Origin: Burkholderiaceae bacterium
Lineage (GTDB): Bacteria > Pseudomonadota > Gammaproteobacteria > Burkholderiales > Burkholderiaceae_D
Assembly: GCA_018261755.1 (NCBI GenBank)
Contig: JAGTRJ010000018.1
Span: 58,266 to 122,265 of the forward strand
Direction of reading: 5' to 3'
DNA length: 64,000 nt
Both the position numbers and the translations under genes were made by a program. This document shows positions 8,846 to 19,709 of the stretch, piece after piece (within the stretch, counting starts at the first letter, position 1; every line of letters begins with the position of its first letter). The notes below the pieces were generated by a model that was not told where the DNA came from, searched no databases, and saw only the letters and a program-made list of their open reading frames with translations.

Positions 8846-9985
8846 TTATTCGAAAAACTCCTTCACGCGGCTTTTCCATGATTTGCTGCCGCCATTCGGG
8901 CTATGCCGATCGCCACCTTCCTGCATCAGTTTTTCCAGTTCCTGCAGCAGTTCCTTTTGCCGGTCGGTCAGCTTGACCGGGGTTTCTACCGCGACATGGC
9001 AGAACAGATCGCCGACACGGCTTGAGCGCACGCCCTTGATACCCTTGCCGCGCAGGCGGAATACCTTGCCGGTCTGGGTGCCTTCTGGCACCGTGAACGC
9101 AACCTTGCCGCCGAGCGTCGGCACTTCGATGTCGCCGCCGAGTGCCGCCTTCGCGAACGAAATCGGCATTTCGCAGTGCAGGTCGTCACCGTCGCGCTGA
9201 AAAATAGAATGCGGCTTGATGTGCACTTCGACGTACAGGTCGCCCGGCGGGCCGCCATTTTGTCCCGGTTCGCCATTGCCGGACGAACGGATACGCATGC
9301 CGTCGTCGATGCCGGCCGGAATTTTCACTTCCAGCGTCTTGTTGCGCTTGATCTTGCCCGCGCCGCTGCATGCGGGACACGGTTCGGTAATGATCTGTCC
9401 CTTGCCCTGGCATGTCGGGCAGGTTTGCTGGATGCTGAAGAAACCTTGCTGCATCCGAACCTGACCGTGGCCGTTACAGGTGGTGCAGGTGACTGGCGAT
9501 GTGCCTGGTTTGGCACCGCTGCCGTGACAGGCTTCGCAGTTATCCCAGGAGGGCACGCGGATGGTGGTGTCAAAGCCGTTCGCCGCCTGCTCGAGCGAAA
9601 TCTCCAGGTTGTAGCGCAGGTCGGCGCCGCGGTACATTTGCGGTCCGCCACTGCGGCCACGGCCGCCGCCGAAGATGTCGCCGAAGATGTCGCCGAACGC
9701 ATCGGCAAAACCGCCGCCATGGAAGCCGCCGGCACCGCCACCGCCCATGCCGCCTTCGAGGCCGGCGTGGCCATAACGATCGTAGGCTTCGCGTTTTTGC
9801 GGATCGGACAGGACATCGTTCGCTTCGTTGATTTCCTTGAACTTTTCCTCGGCCGCCTTTTTGTTGTCCGGATTGCGATCAGGATGGTGCTTCATCGCCA
9901 TCTTGCGATACGCCTTCTTGATCTCGTCCTCGGACGCGCCTTTCGCTATGCCCAGCACTTCGTAATAATCGCGCTTTGTTGCCAT
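8846..9985 (-). CDS. dnaJ: Chaperone DnaJ (Hsp40)
   Basis: A 379-residue co-chaperone that delivers substrates to DnaK and stimulates its ATPase. The N-terminal J domain has the HPD triad at 34-36. A Gly/Phe-rich linker follows at about 75-115 ([13 protein letters not shown]). Four CxxCxGxG zinc-binding repeats come next ([32 protein letters not shown]), then the C-terminal substrate-binding domain. Full length for class I DnaJ. It is last in the grpE-dnaK-dnaJ group and is followed by an intrinsic terminator. Confidence 0.97.
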   Translation of the reverse strand: MATKRDYYEVLGIAKGASEDEIKKAYRKMAMKHHPDRNPDNKKAAEEKFKEINEANDVLSDPQKREAYDRYGHAGLEGGMGGGGAGGFHGGGFADAFGDIFGDIFGGGRGRSGGPQMYRGADLRYNLEISLEQAANGFDTTIRVPSWDNCEACHGSGAKPGTSPVTCTTCNGHGQVRMQQGFFSIQQTCPTCQGKGQIITEPCPACSGAGKIKRNKTLEVKIPAGIDDGMRIRSSGNGEPGQNGGPPGDLYVEVHIKPHSIFQRDGDDLHCEMPISFAKAALGGDIEVPTLGGKVAFTVPEGTQTGKVFRLRGKGIKGVRSSRVGDLFCHVAVETPVKLTDRQKELLQELEKLMQEGGDRHSPNGGSKSWKSRVKEFFE

Positions 9986-10056
9986 TTTTGTTACCCGGTT
10001 GTTGATGCGAAAACGCCGGGCGGTGCGACCGCCATGCGATCACGCCCGTCCGGCGG

Positions 10057-10084
10057 GTCGTTGCGGCGACAGCGCCGCAACGAC
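10057..10084. other. Strong hairpin in dnaK-dnaJ spacer
   Basis: A perfect 12-bp inverted repeat (10057-10068 and 10073-10084, arms GTCGTTGCGGCG / CGCCGCAACGAC) closes a 4-nt ACAG loop, 15 bp past the dnaK stop. No T-run follows, so it is not an ordinary terminator. A second weaker GC-rich fold (about 10014-10055) lies next to it. It probably acts on the mRNA, as an RNA-processing, 3'-end-protecting or partial-termination element giving unequal dnaK and dnaJ levels. Confidence 0.7.
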
Positions 10085-10099
10085 AGGTTTGCTGCAGTC

Positions 10100-12037
<1,938 letters not shown>

Positions 12038-12125
12038 GTTATTTCCTTTCAATGCCTTGATATTGTTGTCCGGCGGAACCGGAGCGATTGTTGGCTATAT
12101 TGCGCTGGTTTTGTTTATTTCAAGC

Positions 12126-12671
12126 TTATTTTGCTGCGGCCACTGTCACGATGGCCGGGCGCAGCAGCCGATCGGCGATCATGTAGCCTTTTTGCAGCAC
12201 ATCAACCACGGTATTGGCTTCCTGCTCGGCGGGTACGGCCGAAATCGCCTGATGTTTCATCGGGTCGAGCTTTTCACCTTTTTCCGGCAACACTTCGGTC
12301 AGACGGTTTTTTTCGAAGGCGGACGACAGCTGCTTCAGCGTCATCTCGACGCCTTCCTTCAGCGATTCGATCGACGGAGTCTCGACTTTTAGCGCCATTT
12401 CCAGGCTGTCCTTGACCGCAACCATTGATTCGGCAAAGCCCTCGATGGCGAACTTGTGCGCCTTGGCGATGTCTTCCTGCGCGCGGCGGCGGATGTTTTC
12501 GCTTTCGGCACGGGCGCGCAGCCAGGCATCTTCCATTTCAGCAGCTTTCTTTTCCGCCTGGCTCAATTGCTCGGCCAGCGTTATGCCTTCCTGCGGCAGC
12601 GTGAATTCCGGCGTTGCCGGTTGTGCGGTTTCGGCGTTCTGCTCGCCCGTTTTTTCTGCTTCTGCTTGCAT
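12126..12671 (-). CDS. grpE: Nucleotide exchange factor GrpE
   Basis: A 181-residue protein that releases ADP from DnaK. An acidic, low-complexity N-terminus is followed by a long coiled-coil ([20 protein letters not shown]) and the family core [21 protein letters not shown]. The beta-domain near the C-terminus has [26 protein letters not shown]. The ATG at 12671 has GGAG upstream, so the TTG one codon earlier is not needed. A sigma-32-type promoter precedes it at 12714-12742. Confidence 0.96.
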   Translation of the reverse strand: MQAEAEKTGEQNAETAQPATPEFTLPQEGITLAEQLSQAEKKAAEMEDAWLRARAESENIRRRAQEDIAKAHKFAIEGFAESMVAVKDSLEMALKVETPSIESLKEGVEMTLKQLSSAFEKNRLTEVLPEKGEKLDPMKHQAISAVPAEQEANTVVDVLQKGYMIADRLLRPAIVTVAAAK

Positions 12672-12713
12672 CAATCAATCTCCAACTGTCGGGTACGTTG
12701 TCTTAATTTTGGT

Positions 12714-12742
12714 TAAATGGGGGTGCCGCTTGCGATTTCAAG
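12714..12742 (-). promoter_or_regulatory. Sigma-32 (RpoH) heat-shock promoter of grpE-dnaKJ
   Basis: On the minus strand CTTGAAA (12736-12742), a 13-nt spacer and CCCCATTTA (12714-12722) match the RpoH consensus CTTGAAA/CCCCAT-T almost perfectly. It ends about 43 bp before the grpE ATG. No CIRCE element is seen here, so this operon appears to be under sigma-32 control. Confidence 0.88.
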
Positions 12743-12879
12743 GGCTTTTTTGCGTGTTGCCTGCAGGGGATGCGAATGTTGCAAATCATTACATTTTGTG
12801 GGTGGATCTTTCCCTTCCGCGGACTAACATGAAAGTACCGGCAGAAAATGGTTTTTCAACCTGCAACAAGGAGGTCATC

Positions 12880-12990
12880 ATGAAACTCCCGCTCATCACC
12901 GCAGGCTTTGTGACGATGTATGCCTTGCTGGCGACAGCGTGGCTGTGCTACGCCGGGATGCGGCACGTACAGTTGATCAGCCTGTTCTAG
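12880..12990 (+). CDS. 36-residue single-span membrane peptide, unknown function
   Basis: The ATG at 12880 is preceded immediately by AAGGAGGTCATC, the strongest Shine-Dalgarno in the window. The 36 residues start MKLPLITAGFVTMYALLATA and form one hydrophobic segment (about residues 4-25), ending in a short polar tail GMRHVQLISLF. It lies between the divergent grpE promoter and the end of hemH, which is convergent. I do not recognise the family. The strong ribosome-binding site and sensible membrane topology argue that it is real; its position back to back with the heat-shock promoter is noted without implying a role. Confidence 0.6.
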   Translation: MKLPLITAGFVTMYALLATAWLCYAGMRHVQLISLF

Positions 12991-13018
12991 CGTGTTCGCG
13001 GCAACTGCTTCGCAAGGG

Positions 13019-14125
13019 CTAAACCCTTGCGTGCGCGGTGCTGGTTCGCAGCAACCCCCCTTTCGGTTCGGCTGTTTTGCTTGCCATCGTCGGCCAGCCG
13101 AGCAGGTTTTCTTCGGCAATTTGCGCCAATGCGTGCATCCAGGCGTTTGAATCGTTCAGGCACGGAATGTAGTGAAATTCCCGGCCGCCGGCGGTCAGGA
13201 ACGTTTGCTGCCCTTCGATGGCGATTTCTTCCAGCGTTTCCAGACAATCGGCGGTAAAGCCGGGGCAGATGACGTCAACCCGTCCGGCACCTTCGCGCGC
13301 CAGCCTTTCCAGCATGGCGGCGGTATATGGTTCCAGCCACTGTGCCCGGCCGAATCGCGACTGGAATGAAATCGCCCATTGTTGCGCCGACAGGCCAAGC
13401 TGTTCCGCCAGCAGCTTGGCGGTTGTCTGGCACTGGTCGTGATACGGATCACCCAGCATGCGCGTTTTTTGCGGCATGCCGTGAAAGCTGATCAGCAGCC
13501 GATCGGGGCGGCCATTTGCATCCCAGTGCGCAAACACAGCATCGCGCAATGCGCCGATATAACGTTCATGATCATGGTACTGCTTCACCAGCCGCAGTTC
13601 CGGCACATTGCGCAACCGTGCGCAATGTGCGAACACGGCATCGAAAATCGACGCCGTGGTGGCTGAGCAGTATTGCGGCAATGCCGGCAGGATCAGGATG
13701 CGGTCGCAGCCGTCCTGCTTCAGTTGTTCAAGTGCCGATGGCAGCGACGGTTTACCATAGCGCATCGCATGGACGACTTGCACGTCATGACCCCGCTCGC
13801 CCAGATAGCCGCGCAAGAGTTTTGCCTGTTTTTGCGTGTGCAGTAGCTGCGGCGAGCCATCCTTGGTCCAGATCGACGCATATTTCCGAGCCGATTTTCC
13901 GGCCCGGAATGGCAGGATGGCGCCATTGAGGACGAACCACCAGAAGAAGCGCGGCACTTCGATCATGCGCCGATCCGACAGGAATTGCTTCAGATAACGG
14001 CGTACTGCGGCAGGAGTTGGCGCGTCCGGCGTGCCGAGGTTGACTAGCACAACGGCAATTTTGGATTCGGCGTCGGGATTGGTGGGAGGTTCCGGAAGGA
14101 AAGACATGGTTTCAACGGCATTCAT
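13019..14125 (-). CDS. hemH: Ferrochelatase
   Basis: A 368-residue enzyme inserting Fe2+ into protoporphyrin IX, the last step of heme synthesis. The N-terminal VLVNLGTPDAPTPAAVRRYL, LLISFHGMPQKT (metal-binding His) and VICPGFTADCLETLEEI are diagnostic. The C-terminal 20-25 residues are basic and polar, usual for betaproteobacterial forms. The ATG at 14125 is used; an in-frame ATG at 14107 would remove six residues. Repeat copy B separates it from recN upstream. Confidence 0.95.
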   Translation of the reverse strand: MNAVETMSFLPEPPTNPDAESKIAVVLVNLGTPDAPTPAAVRRYLKQFLSDRRMIEVPRFFWWFVLNGAILPFRAGKSARKYASIWTKDGSPQLLHTQKQAKLLRGYLGERGHDVQVVHAMRYGKPSLPSALEQLKQDGCDRILILPALPQYCSATTASIFDAVFAHCARLRNVPELRLVKQYHDHERYIGALRDAVFAHWDANGRPDRLLISFHGMPQKTRMLGDPYHDQCQTTAKLLAEQLGLSAQQWAISFQSRFGRAQWLEPYTAAMLERLAREGAGRVDVICPGFTADCLETLEEIAIEGQQTFLTAGGREFHYIPCLNDSNAWMHALAQIAEENLLGWPTMASKTAEPKGGLLRTSTAHARV

Positions 14126-14157
14126 CGCGGCCTGATACGGCCTGTACGGCTGAAATT

Positions 14158-14224
14158 ATACTAGAGAGAGTATGTTTTTTACCCGCGGAATGTCTGGATG
14201 AACCAGATATTTGGGGCATATACT
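14158..14224 (+). repeat. Interspersed intergenic repeat, copy B (diverged)
   Basis: ATACT (14158-14162) / AGTAT (14169-14173) hairpin with 6-nt loop AGAGAG, then GTTTTTTACCCGCGGAA resembling copy E. An internal TCTGG-ATGAA-CCAGA hairpin follows, and the end is GCATATACTTC in place of TATACCCC. It fills the gap between recN and hemH (both on -), abutting the recN stop. Confidence 0.55.
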
Positions 14225-14228
14225 TCGG

Positions 14229-15881
14229 TCATTGTCGGGAAAGCATCTCTTTCGCGTGCTGTCGGGTGGTGGCGGTGATTTCGACCCCGCCTAGCATGCG
14301 TGCGATTTCCTCCACGCGCGCGGTATCGTCCAGCATGCCGATGCGCGACAGCGGACGCCCGCTGTCGTCGATCTGTTTCGCCACCTGGAAATGGCGTGCC
14401 GCCTGACTGGCGACTTGCGGCAGGTGCGTAACACACAGCACTTGCCGCGCATCGCCAAGCCGTCGCAGCAACCGACCGACGACTTCGGCCACCGCGCCGC
14501 CTATGCCGCTGTCCACTTCGTCGAAAATCAGCGTCGGGGTTGCGGTTGCTTGCGATGCGATGACGGAAATCGCCAGCGCAATTCGCGCCAGTTCGCCGCC
14601 GGAAGCGATTTTCGCCAGTGGGCGCAGCGCGGTGCCAGCATGGCCGGCGACGGTGAATTCGACCTGTTCTAAGCCATGTGCGCTCGGTTCGCACGGCTGC
14701 AGTTCGACCGCGAAACGGCCACCTTCCATGCTCAGATTCTGCATAGCCGCCGTCACCGCCGCGCCCAGTTCCGAGGCTGCGAGGGCGCGAGCCGCCGACA
14801 GTTTTTGTGCCAGCTGGGCGTAGGCTTTTCTGGCGGCATGTTCCTGCGCGCGCAGCGATTCTATGTTGCCGGCTTGCGTCAGTTGCGCCAGTTGTTCGGA
14901 CAGTTGCGCCAATTCGTCCGGCAAGGATTCCGGTGCAATGCGGAACTTGCGCGCCGCCGAATGCAGCGCATCCATTCGCGCTTCGACCTCATGCAGCCGC
15001 TGCGGGTCGAGCTCGGTTTTCGATAGATAATTGTTCAGCGTGTACGCCGCCTCCTGCAACTGGATGCGCGCAGATTCAAGAAATTCCAGCACAGGTTTCA
15101 GGTTGTCATCCACATCAGACAGGCGCGACAGTTTCTGGTGCAGTAGAAACAGTCGCGAAATCAGCGGCTGGTCGGAGTCGGCCAGGATGGTGATCGCTTC
15201 CTGTGCGCCGGCCATCAGGCTGGCGGCGTGCGACAGGCGGTTGTGTTCCTGCGTGATATCACCCCATTCACCAGCGGTCGGCGCGAGTCGTTCGAGTTCG
15301 CCCACTTGCCATTCGAGGTGCTCGCGCTGCGCCGCATGGGTTCTTGCGTTTGCCTCGAATTCATTGCATTGCCTGACCAGCGTTTGCCACGCGCGATAGG
15401 CGGAGGCGACTTCGGCCGTCTGTGTTTGCAGGCTGGCGTGCCGGTCGAGCAATGCGCGCTGGCTGTCGGTTCTCAGCAGCGACTGGTGCGCATGCTGGCC
15501 GTGGATATCGACCAGCAGTTCGCCCAGTTCGCGCAATTGCATGGCGGAAGCGGCAATGCCGTTGATGAACCCGCGCGAACGGCCGGTGCTGTCAATCACG
15601 CGGCGCAGCAGTACGCAGCCGTCATCACCGGTGAATTCGTTTTCGGCCAGCCACGCGTCAATCAGGCCGCTGCTGGCGAATTCCGCGCTGATGTCGGCGC
15701 GTGTCGCGCCTTCGCGCACGGCAGTGGAATCGCCGCGTCCGCCGAGCGCCAGCGCCAGCGCGTCAATCAGGATCGATTTGCCTGCGCCGGTTTCGCCGGT
15801 CAGCACGGAAAAGCCGTGGCTGAAATCCAGTTCCAGCGTATCGACGATGACGAAATCGCGGATTGAAAGCGTGCGCAGCAT
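14229..15881 (-). CDS. recN: DNA repair protein RecN
   Basis: A 550-residue SMC-like ATPase acting early in double-strand-break repair. Walker A is GETGAGKS (about residues 29-36). A long central coiled-coil region follows, and the C-terminal head has IASGGELARIALAI (signature) and LIFDEVDSGIGG (Walker B). The length matches E. coli RecN. It starts 12 bp after the nadK stop, so nadK-recN are probably cotranscribed; repeat copy B follows the stop. Confidence 0.96.
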   Translation of the reverse strand: MLRTLSIRDFVIVDTLELDFSHGFSVLTGETGAGKSILIDALALALGGRGDSTAVREGATRADISAEFASSGLIDAWLAENEFTGDDGCVLLRRVIDSTGRSRGFINGIAASAMQLRELGELLVDIHGQHAHQSLLRTDSQRALLDRHASLQTQTAEVASAYRAWQTLVRQCNEFEANARTHAAQREHLEWQVGELERLAPTAGEWGDITQEHNRLSHAASLMAGAQEAITILADSDQPLISRLFLLHQKLSRLSDVDDNLKPVLEFLESARIQLQEAAYTLNNYLSKTELDPQRLHEVEARMDALHSAARKFRIAPESLPDELAQLSEQLAQLTQAGNIESLRAQEHAARKAYAQLAQKLSAARALAASELGAAVTAAMQNLSMEGGRFAVELQPCEPSAHGLEQVEFTVAGHAGTALRPLAKIASGGELARIALAISVIASQATATPTLIFDEVDSGIGGAVAEVVGRLLRRLGDARQVLCVTHLPQVASQAARHFQVAKQIDDSGRPLSRIGMLDDTARVEEIARMLGGVEITATTRQHAKEMLSRQ

Positions 15882-15893
15882 GGGCGGATGCGG

Positions 15894-16796
15894 TCAGTAA
15901 CCCCAGTCGATCGGCTGGCGCACGCGCCGGCCTTCGTTCCAGTGCAGCTTGTCGCGTAGCGTATCGTAATAGCTCCAGCCGCGCGGATGCAGGAAAGTGG
16001 CAAAGCACTTCGAGCGGCGGATGATGATGCGGTCGCCATTGCTGACGCTGGCGAACGATTGCGAATCGAAGTTAATGTTCGGGAAGCGCGCCTCGACGAT
16101 CTCGACCATGATTTCGCTCTTGTCTGGCACCACGATCGGCCGGTTCGATAACGCGTGAGGCGCGATGGCCGCCAGCACGATGCCATCGAGGTTCGGGTGC
16201 AGCAGCGGCCCGCCGGCGGACAGCGCATACGCGGTCGAGCCGGTCGGGGTGGCGATCACCAGCCCGTCCGAGCGCTGGCTGTACATGAAGTGGCCGTCGA
16301 CCGTGACGCACAGTTCGATCATGCCGGCTCCGGCGCCGCGCGACACGACGATGTCGTTGAATGCGATCGCTTGGTGGATTTTTTCCTCGTCGCGGTAAAT
16401 CGTGCCTTCGAGCAGGCTGCGCTTTTCCGACTGGAACTTGCCTTCGAGAATATCGGACAGGACCGGAATCATCCGGTCGAGCGGAATATCGGCCATGAAA
16501 CCGAGCCGGCCGTGGTTGATGCCGATCAGCGGTACGCCGTAGGGCGCGAGCTGACGCGCGATGCCGAGCATCGTACCGTCGCCGCCGACGACGATGGCGG
16601 CATCCGCAGTCTTGCCGATTTCATCCAGTTGCATTACTGGCAGCTTCAGCGGCGCGGCATTTTCTGCCGTTTCCGATTCATACGCCACATGATGGCCGGT
16701 GCCTTGCAGGAAATCGGCAATTTTTGCCAGCGATTGCATCACGCTGCTGGTGTATCGCCGGCCGACGAGGGCGAAGGTCAATCTTTTGGCTTGCAT
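15894..16796 (-). CDS. nadK: NAD kinase
   Basis: A 300-residue enzyme phosphorylating NAD to NADP. VVGGDGTMLGIAR contains the GGDGT nucleotide-binding signature. GINHGRLGFMADI, TPTGSTAYALSAGGPLLHP and the C-terminal core are typical of bacterial NadK. The ATG at 16796 is chosen; an upstream TTG extension lacks a ribosome-binding site. It is divergent from hrcA across a 406-bp gap that contains repeat copy C and otherwise nothing I can name. Confidence 0.95.
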   Translation of the reverse strand: MQAKRLTFALVGRRYTSSVMQSLAKIADFLQGTGHHVAYESETAENAAPLKLPVMQLDEIGKTADAAIVVGGDGTMLGIARQLAPYGVPLIGINHGRLGFMADIPLDRMIPVLSDILEGKFQSEKRSLLEGTIYRDEEKIHQAIAFNDIVVSRGAGAGMIELCVTVDGHFMYSQRSDGLVIATPTGSTAYALSAGGPLLHPNLDGIVLAAIAPHALSNRPIVVPDKSEIMVEIVEARFPNINFDSQSFASVSNGDRIIIRRSKCFATFLHPRGWSYYDTLRDKLHWNEGRRVRQPIDWGY

Positions 16797-17070
16797 GTCG
16801 AAACTGGAGCGAAAGTGAAACAACGGTAACGGAACTTCGGCGCAACCAGCACGTCACCATGCGGTCGCGCGCGGCTGCTTTGCAGAACTTCCCATAGGGG
16901 AGATTACACCATAAATGGCCGCGGGCAAAAAATTGCGCTTAAAAAGTCTTTCCGACCAGAGTGCGCATCCGGCAGAAACGGGTGCTCGCAAAATGGTAAG
17001 ATGGTCGTCATATTTTCTGGCTGGTCATGCGCGTCGGGTTGTGGGTGGCGTGCTGTTTTTTTGATTTTTT

Positions 17071-17149
17071 GCGGGAGTATGCGGTCAAACCATTTGGTTG
17101 GGCCAAATATTTCGCGGTGGTTTTTGCATACCCTGGTGAGTATATTTTT
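17071..17149 (-). repeat. Interspersed intergenic repeat, copy C
   Basis: In minus orientation: AAATATACTCACCAGGGTATG at the hrcA-proximal end, then AAAAACCACCGCG. A long imperfect hairpin follows with AACC-ATTT-GGTT at its apex (about 17087-17100), then GCATACTCCCGC. It closely parallels copy H. It sits in the 406-bp nadK/hrcA divergent gap, ending 54 bp before the hrcA ATG, so it may overlap hrcA promoter signals. The rest of that gap (16797-17070) shows no gene. Confidence 0.6.
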
Positions 17150-17202
17150 GAGGTTCCGGCGCCTGCTGCCGGCGTTCAGACGGCAGGAGTGAGCGGGAAC
17201 GG

Positions 17203-18255
17203 ATGCAACAGATGACGCAGACGAACACAAAACCGATGCAGCTCGAACCACGGGCGCAGACCTTGCTCAAGACGCTGGTCGAGCGGTATATCGCCGAAGG
17301 CCAGCCGGTAGGTTCGCGCGCGCTGTCAAAACTTTCCGGGCTGGATTTGTCGCCAGCGACGATCCGCAACATCATGTCGGATCTGGAGGAGATGGGGTTC
17401 ATTGCCAGCCCGCACACGTCCGCCGGCCGTATCCCGACCCCGCGCGGCTACCGCATCTTCGTCGATACACTGTTGACAGTGCAGCAGATCGACCACAACC
17501 GGGTCGAATCGGCATTGCAGCCGAAATCGTCTGATCAGCCGGGGCGGATCATTCAGAACGCGGCGCAACTGCTATCGTCTCTGTCGCACTTCGCCGGTGT
17601 GGTGCTGACGCCGCGGCATGAATCGCTGTTTCGGCAGATTGAATTCCTGCGGTTGTCGGAAAAGCGCATCCTGCTGGTGGTGGTCGATCCGGCCGGCAAT
17701 GTGCACAACCGGCTGCTGCTGACCGATGCCGATTATTCTCCGTCGCAATTGGTGCAGGCGGCGAACTACATCAACGCGAATTTTAGCGGCCAGAGCTTCG
17801 AGCAGGTGCGGCAAAAACTGCAGACTGAGTTGCGCGAATTACGCGACGACATGACACGCCTGATGCAGGCGGCAATCGAAGTCGGCAGCGAGGCGGTTGT
17901 GGACAGTGGCGATGAAGTCGTGATTTCGGGCGAGAAGAATTTGCTGTCGGTAACTGATCTGGCGCAGGATATGGGCTCGCTGCGCAAGATGTTCGACATT
18001 TTCGAGCAGAAAACCGGCCTGCTGCAGCTGCTCGACGTCTCCAGCAAGGCTTCCGGCGTGCAGATTTTCATCGGTGGCGAATCGCAACTGGTGCCGATGG
18101 AAGACATGAGCGTGGTTACCGCGCCGTACAAGGTGAACGACCGCATTGTCGGCACGCTGGGCGTGATTGGCCCGACGCGGATGGCGTACGAGCGCGTGAT
18201 TCCAATCGTCGACATCACCGCCAAGCTGCTGTCGAGCGCGTTAAGTCAGCAGTAA
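17203..18255 (+). CDS. hrcA: Heat-inducible transcription repressor HrcA
   Basis: A 350-residue repressor that binds CIRCE and depends on GroE for activity. The N-terminal winged helix carries [31 protein letters not shown], followed by [20 protein letters not shown], the family hallmark. The GAF-like middle and C-terminal [23 protein letters not shown](AY) match. GGAG lies upstream of the ATG at 17203. A CIRCE operator is found at 48990-49016 before groES, but none is seen in front of hrcA itself. Confidence 0.96.
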   Translation: MQQMTQTNTKPMQLEPRAQTLLKTLVERYIAEGQPVGSRALSKLSGLDLSPATIRNIMSDLEEMGFIASPHTSAGRIPTPRGYRIFVDTLLTVQQIDHNRVESALQPKSSDQPGRIIQNAAQLLSSLSHFAGVVLTPRHESLFRQIEFLRLSEKRILLVVVDPAGNVHNRLLLTDADYSPSQLVQAANYINANFSGQSFEQVRQKLQTELRELRDDMTRLMQAAIEVGSEAVVDSGDEVVISGEKNLLSVTDLAQDMGSLRKMFDIFEQKTGLLQLLDVSSKASGVQIFIGGESQLVPMEDMSVVTAPYKVNDRIVGTLGVIGPTRMAYERVIPIVDITAKLLSSALSQQ

Positions 18256-18279
18256 TTGCCCTGGCGCACACCAGGATGC

Positions 18280-18309
18280 AAAAAAGCCCCGTCAAGCGGG
18301 GCTTTTTTT
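18280..18309. terminator. Bidirectional terminator between hrcA and csp
   Basis: GCCCCG (18286-18291) / CGGGGC (18297-18302) stem with a 5-nt loop, flanked by six A on the left and seven T on the right, so it can terminate both the + gene hrcA and the - gene csp. Confidence 0.92.
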
Positions 18310-18327
18310 ACCAGTCAAGCGCCTGAT

Positions 18328-18531
18328 TTAGATCGGCTTGATGTTGGTTGCTTGCGGGCCTTTTTGCCCCATGCCGGACACAAAGCTCACTTTTTGGCCT
18401 TCTGCCAGCGATTTGAAGCCTTCTGCGCGGATTTCCGAGAAGTGCGCAAACAAATCCTTGCCGCCGGCATCAGCGGTGATGAAGCCAAAACCCTTGGCGT
18501 CGTTGAACCATTTAACAGTACCTGTTTCCAT
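18328..18531 (-). CDS. Cold-shock-domain protein (CspA family)
   Basis: A 67-residue nucleic-acid-binding protein. [18 protein letters not shown] contains RNP1 (KGFGFI), and DLFAHFSEI supplies RNP2-like residues. It acts as an RNA chaperone; whether it is cold-induced or constitutive cannot be told from the protein. AAAGGAAAACATA precedes the ATG. The leader is long (see 18532-18683), which is typical of cspA-type regulated genes. Confidence 0.95.
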   Translation of the reverse strand: METGTVKWFNDAKGFGFITADAGGKDLFAHFSEIRAEGFKSLAEGQKVSFVSGMGQKGPQATNIKPI

Positions 18532-18683
18532 TATGTTTTCCTTTGGAACGATGAAGAAGAATGGGCTAATGCCCGGTGTACAAGATAATCAAGGGAAACT
18601 ACATGGAACAGTGGAACCGCTTTGAGGAGGCACAACGATGTACTTGGAGAACTTGCTTGATGATATTGTTGCCGGCAATTATA
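18532..18683 (-). promoter_or_regulatory. Long 5' leader and -10 box of the csp gene
   Basis: A perfect TATAAT (minus strand, 18678-18683) is the only strong -10 box between pyrF and csp; no good -35 is seen at the right spacing. It implies a leader of about 140 nt, the size of cspA-type cold-responsive leaders. The leader structure was not resolved. Confidence 0.5.
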
Positions 18684-18784
18684 CGCGAAATAACCGTTTG
18701 CGCTTGAACGGGTTTGCTGGAGCGCGCCAATAACTTCACCGGCCGTTTGGGCGATGCTGAAATTGGCGCATGTGCAGTGCGCAT

Positions 18785-19618
18785 TCAGTTGCGGTAGCTG
18801 TTGATGGCGTCGCAGGTCGCGGCTGCCACGCGGCGCGCGGCCTGCGCGAAATCCTCGCCCGCTTCCGGCTTCGCATACAGGATGGCGCGCGACGAGTTGA
18901 TCATCATGCCGGTGCCATCGGATGATTTGCCTGCGGCCACGGTTGCCTGGATGTCGCCGCCCTGCGCGCCGATGCCGGGCACCAGCAGCGGCAGGTCGCA
19001 CACGATGGAGCGCACTTCCGCCAGTTCGCGCGGGAAGGTCGCGCCGACCACCAGCGCGCACTGGCCGTTGCTGTTCCATTCTTCCGCTACCAGCCGCGCG
19101 ACGTGCTGGTACAGCGGCACCGGTTTTTCCTGGCCGCCGACCATCAGGAATTGCAGATCCGAACCGCCCGGGTTCGACGTGCGGCACAGGATGATCGCGC
19201 CGCGATCCTTCCATTCGAGGAAGGGCGCAATCGTGTCATAGCCCATGTACGGGTTCAGCGTGACCGCATCGGCGTTGTAGCGTTCGAATGCTTCGCGCGC
19301 ATACTGTTCGGCGGTGGCGCCGATGTCGCCGCGTTTCGCGTCCAGAATCAGCGGGATTTGCGGATGTTTTTCGCGCAGGTAGCCGCAAATCGCTTCGAGC
19401 TGATCCTCGGCTCGAAGCGCGGCGAAATAGGCGATTTGCGGCTTGAACGCGCACGCGAACGGCGCGGTCGCATCGACGATGGCTTTGCAGAACTCAAACA
19501 CGCCGTCTGGCTTGCCTTGCAGATGCGCCGGGAAGCGTTTGATATCGGGGTCGAGGCCAACGCACAAAAGCGAGTTGTTTGCCTTCCATGCGGCGGAAAG
19601 TTTGTCGATGAAAGTCAT
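18785..19618 (-). CDS. pyrF: Orotidine-5'-phosphate decarboxylase (type 2)
   Basis: A 277-residue enzyme converting OMP to UMP in pyrimidine synthesis. [14 protein letters not shown] near the N-terminus, catalytic [16 protein letters not shown] (D-x-K-x-x-D) and [11 protein letters not shown] (phosphate loop) identify the longer PyrF branch found in Burkholderiales and actinobacteria, rather than the 230-residue enteric form. AGGAAACC precedes the ATG. It is monocistronic as far as seen, with the csp gene downstream. Confidence 0.94.
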   Translation of the reverse strand: MTFIDKLSAAWKANNSLLCVGLDPDIKRFPAHLQGKPDGVFEFCKAIVDATAPFACAFKPQIAYFAALRAEDQLEAICGYLREKHPQIPLILDAKRGDIGATAEQYAREAFERYNADAVTLNPYMGYDTIAPFLEWKDRGAIILCRTSNPGGSDLQFLMVGGQEKPVPLYQHVARLVAEEWNSNGQCALVVGATFPRELAEVRSIVCDLPLLVPGIGAQGGDIQATVAAGKSSDGTGMMINSSRAILYAKPEAGEDFAQAARRVAAATCDAINSYRN

Positions 19619-19709
19619 GATGGTTTCCTGTTGAAGTGTTGCCGGTGCATGGTCTTCGCATGCCGGCGCATTGGTCGCATATTTTACCGCGCCGTGCTAT
19701 CGTAAGACC

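Noticed and set aside
14158..14224. Ordinary intrinsic terminator of recN
   Set aside because: On the minus strand the hairpin order and the lack of a T-run do not fit; its similarity to the other repeat copies explains it better.
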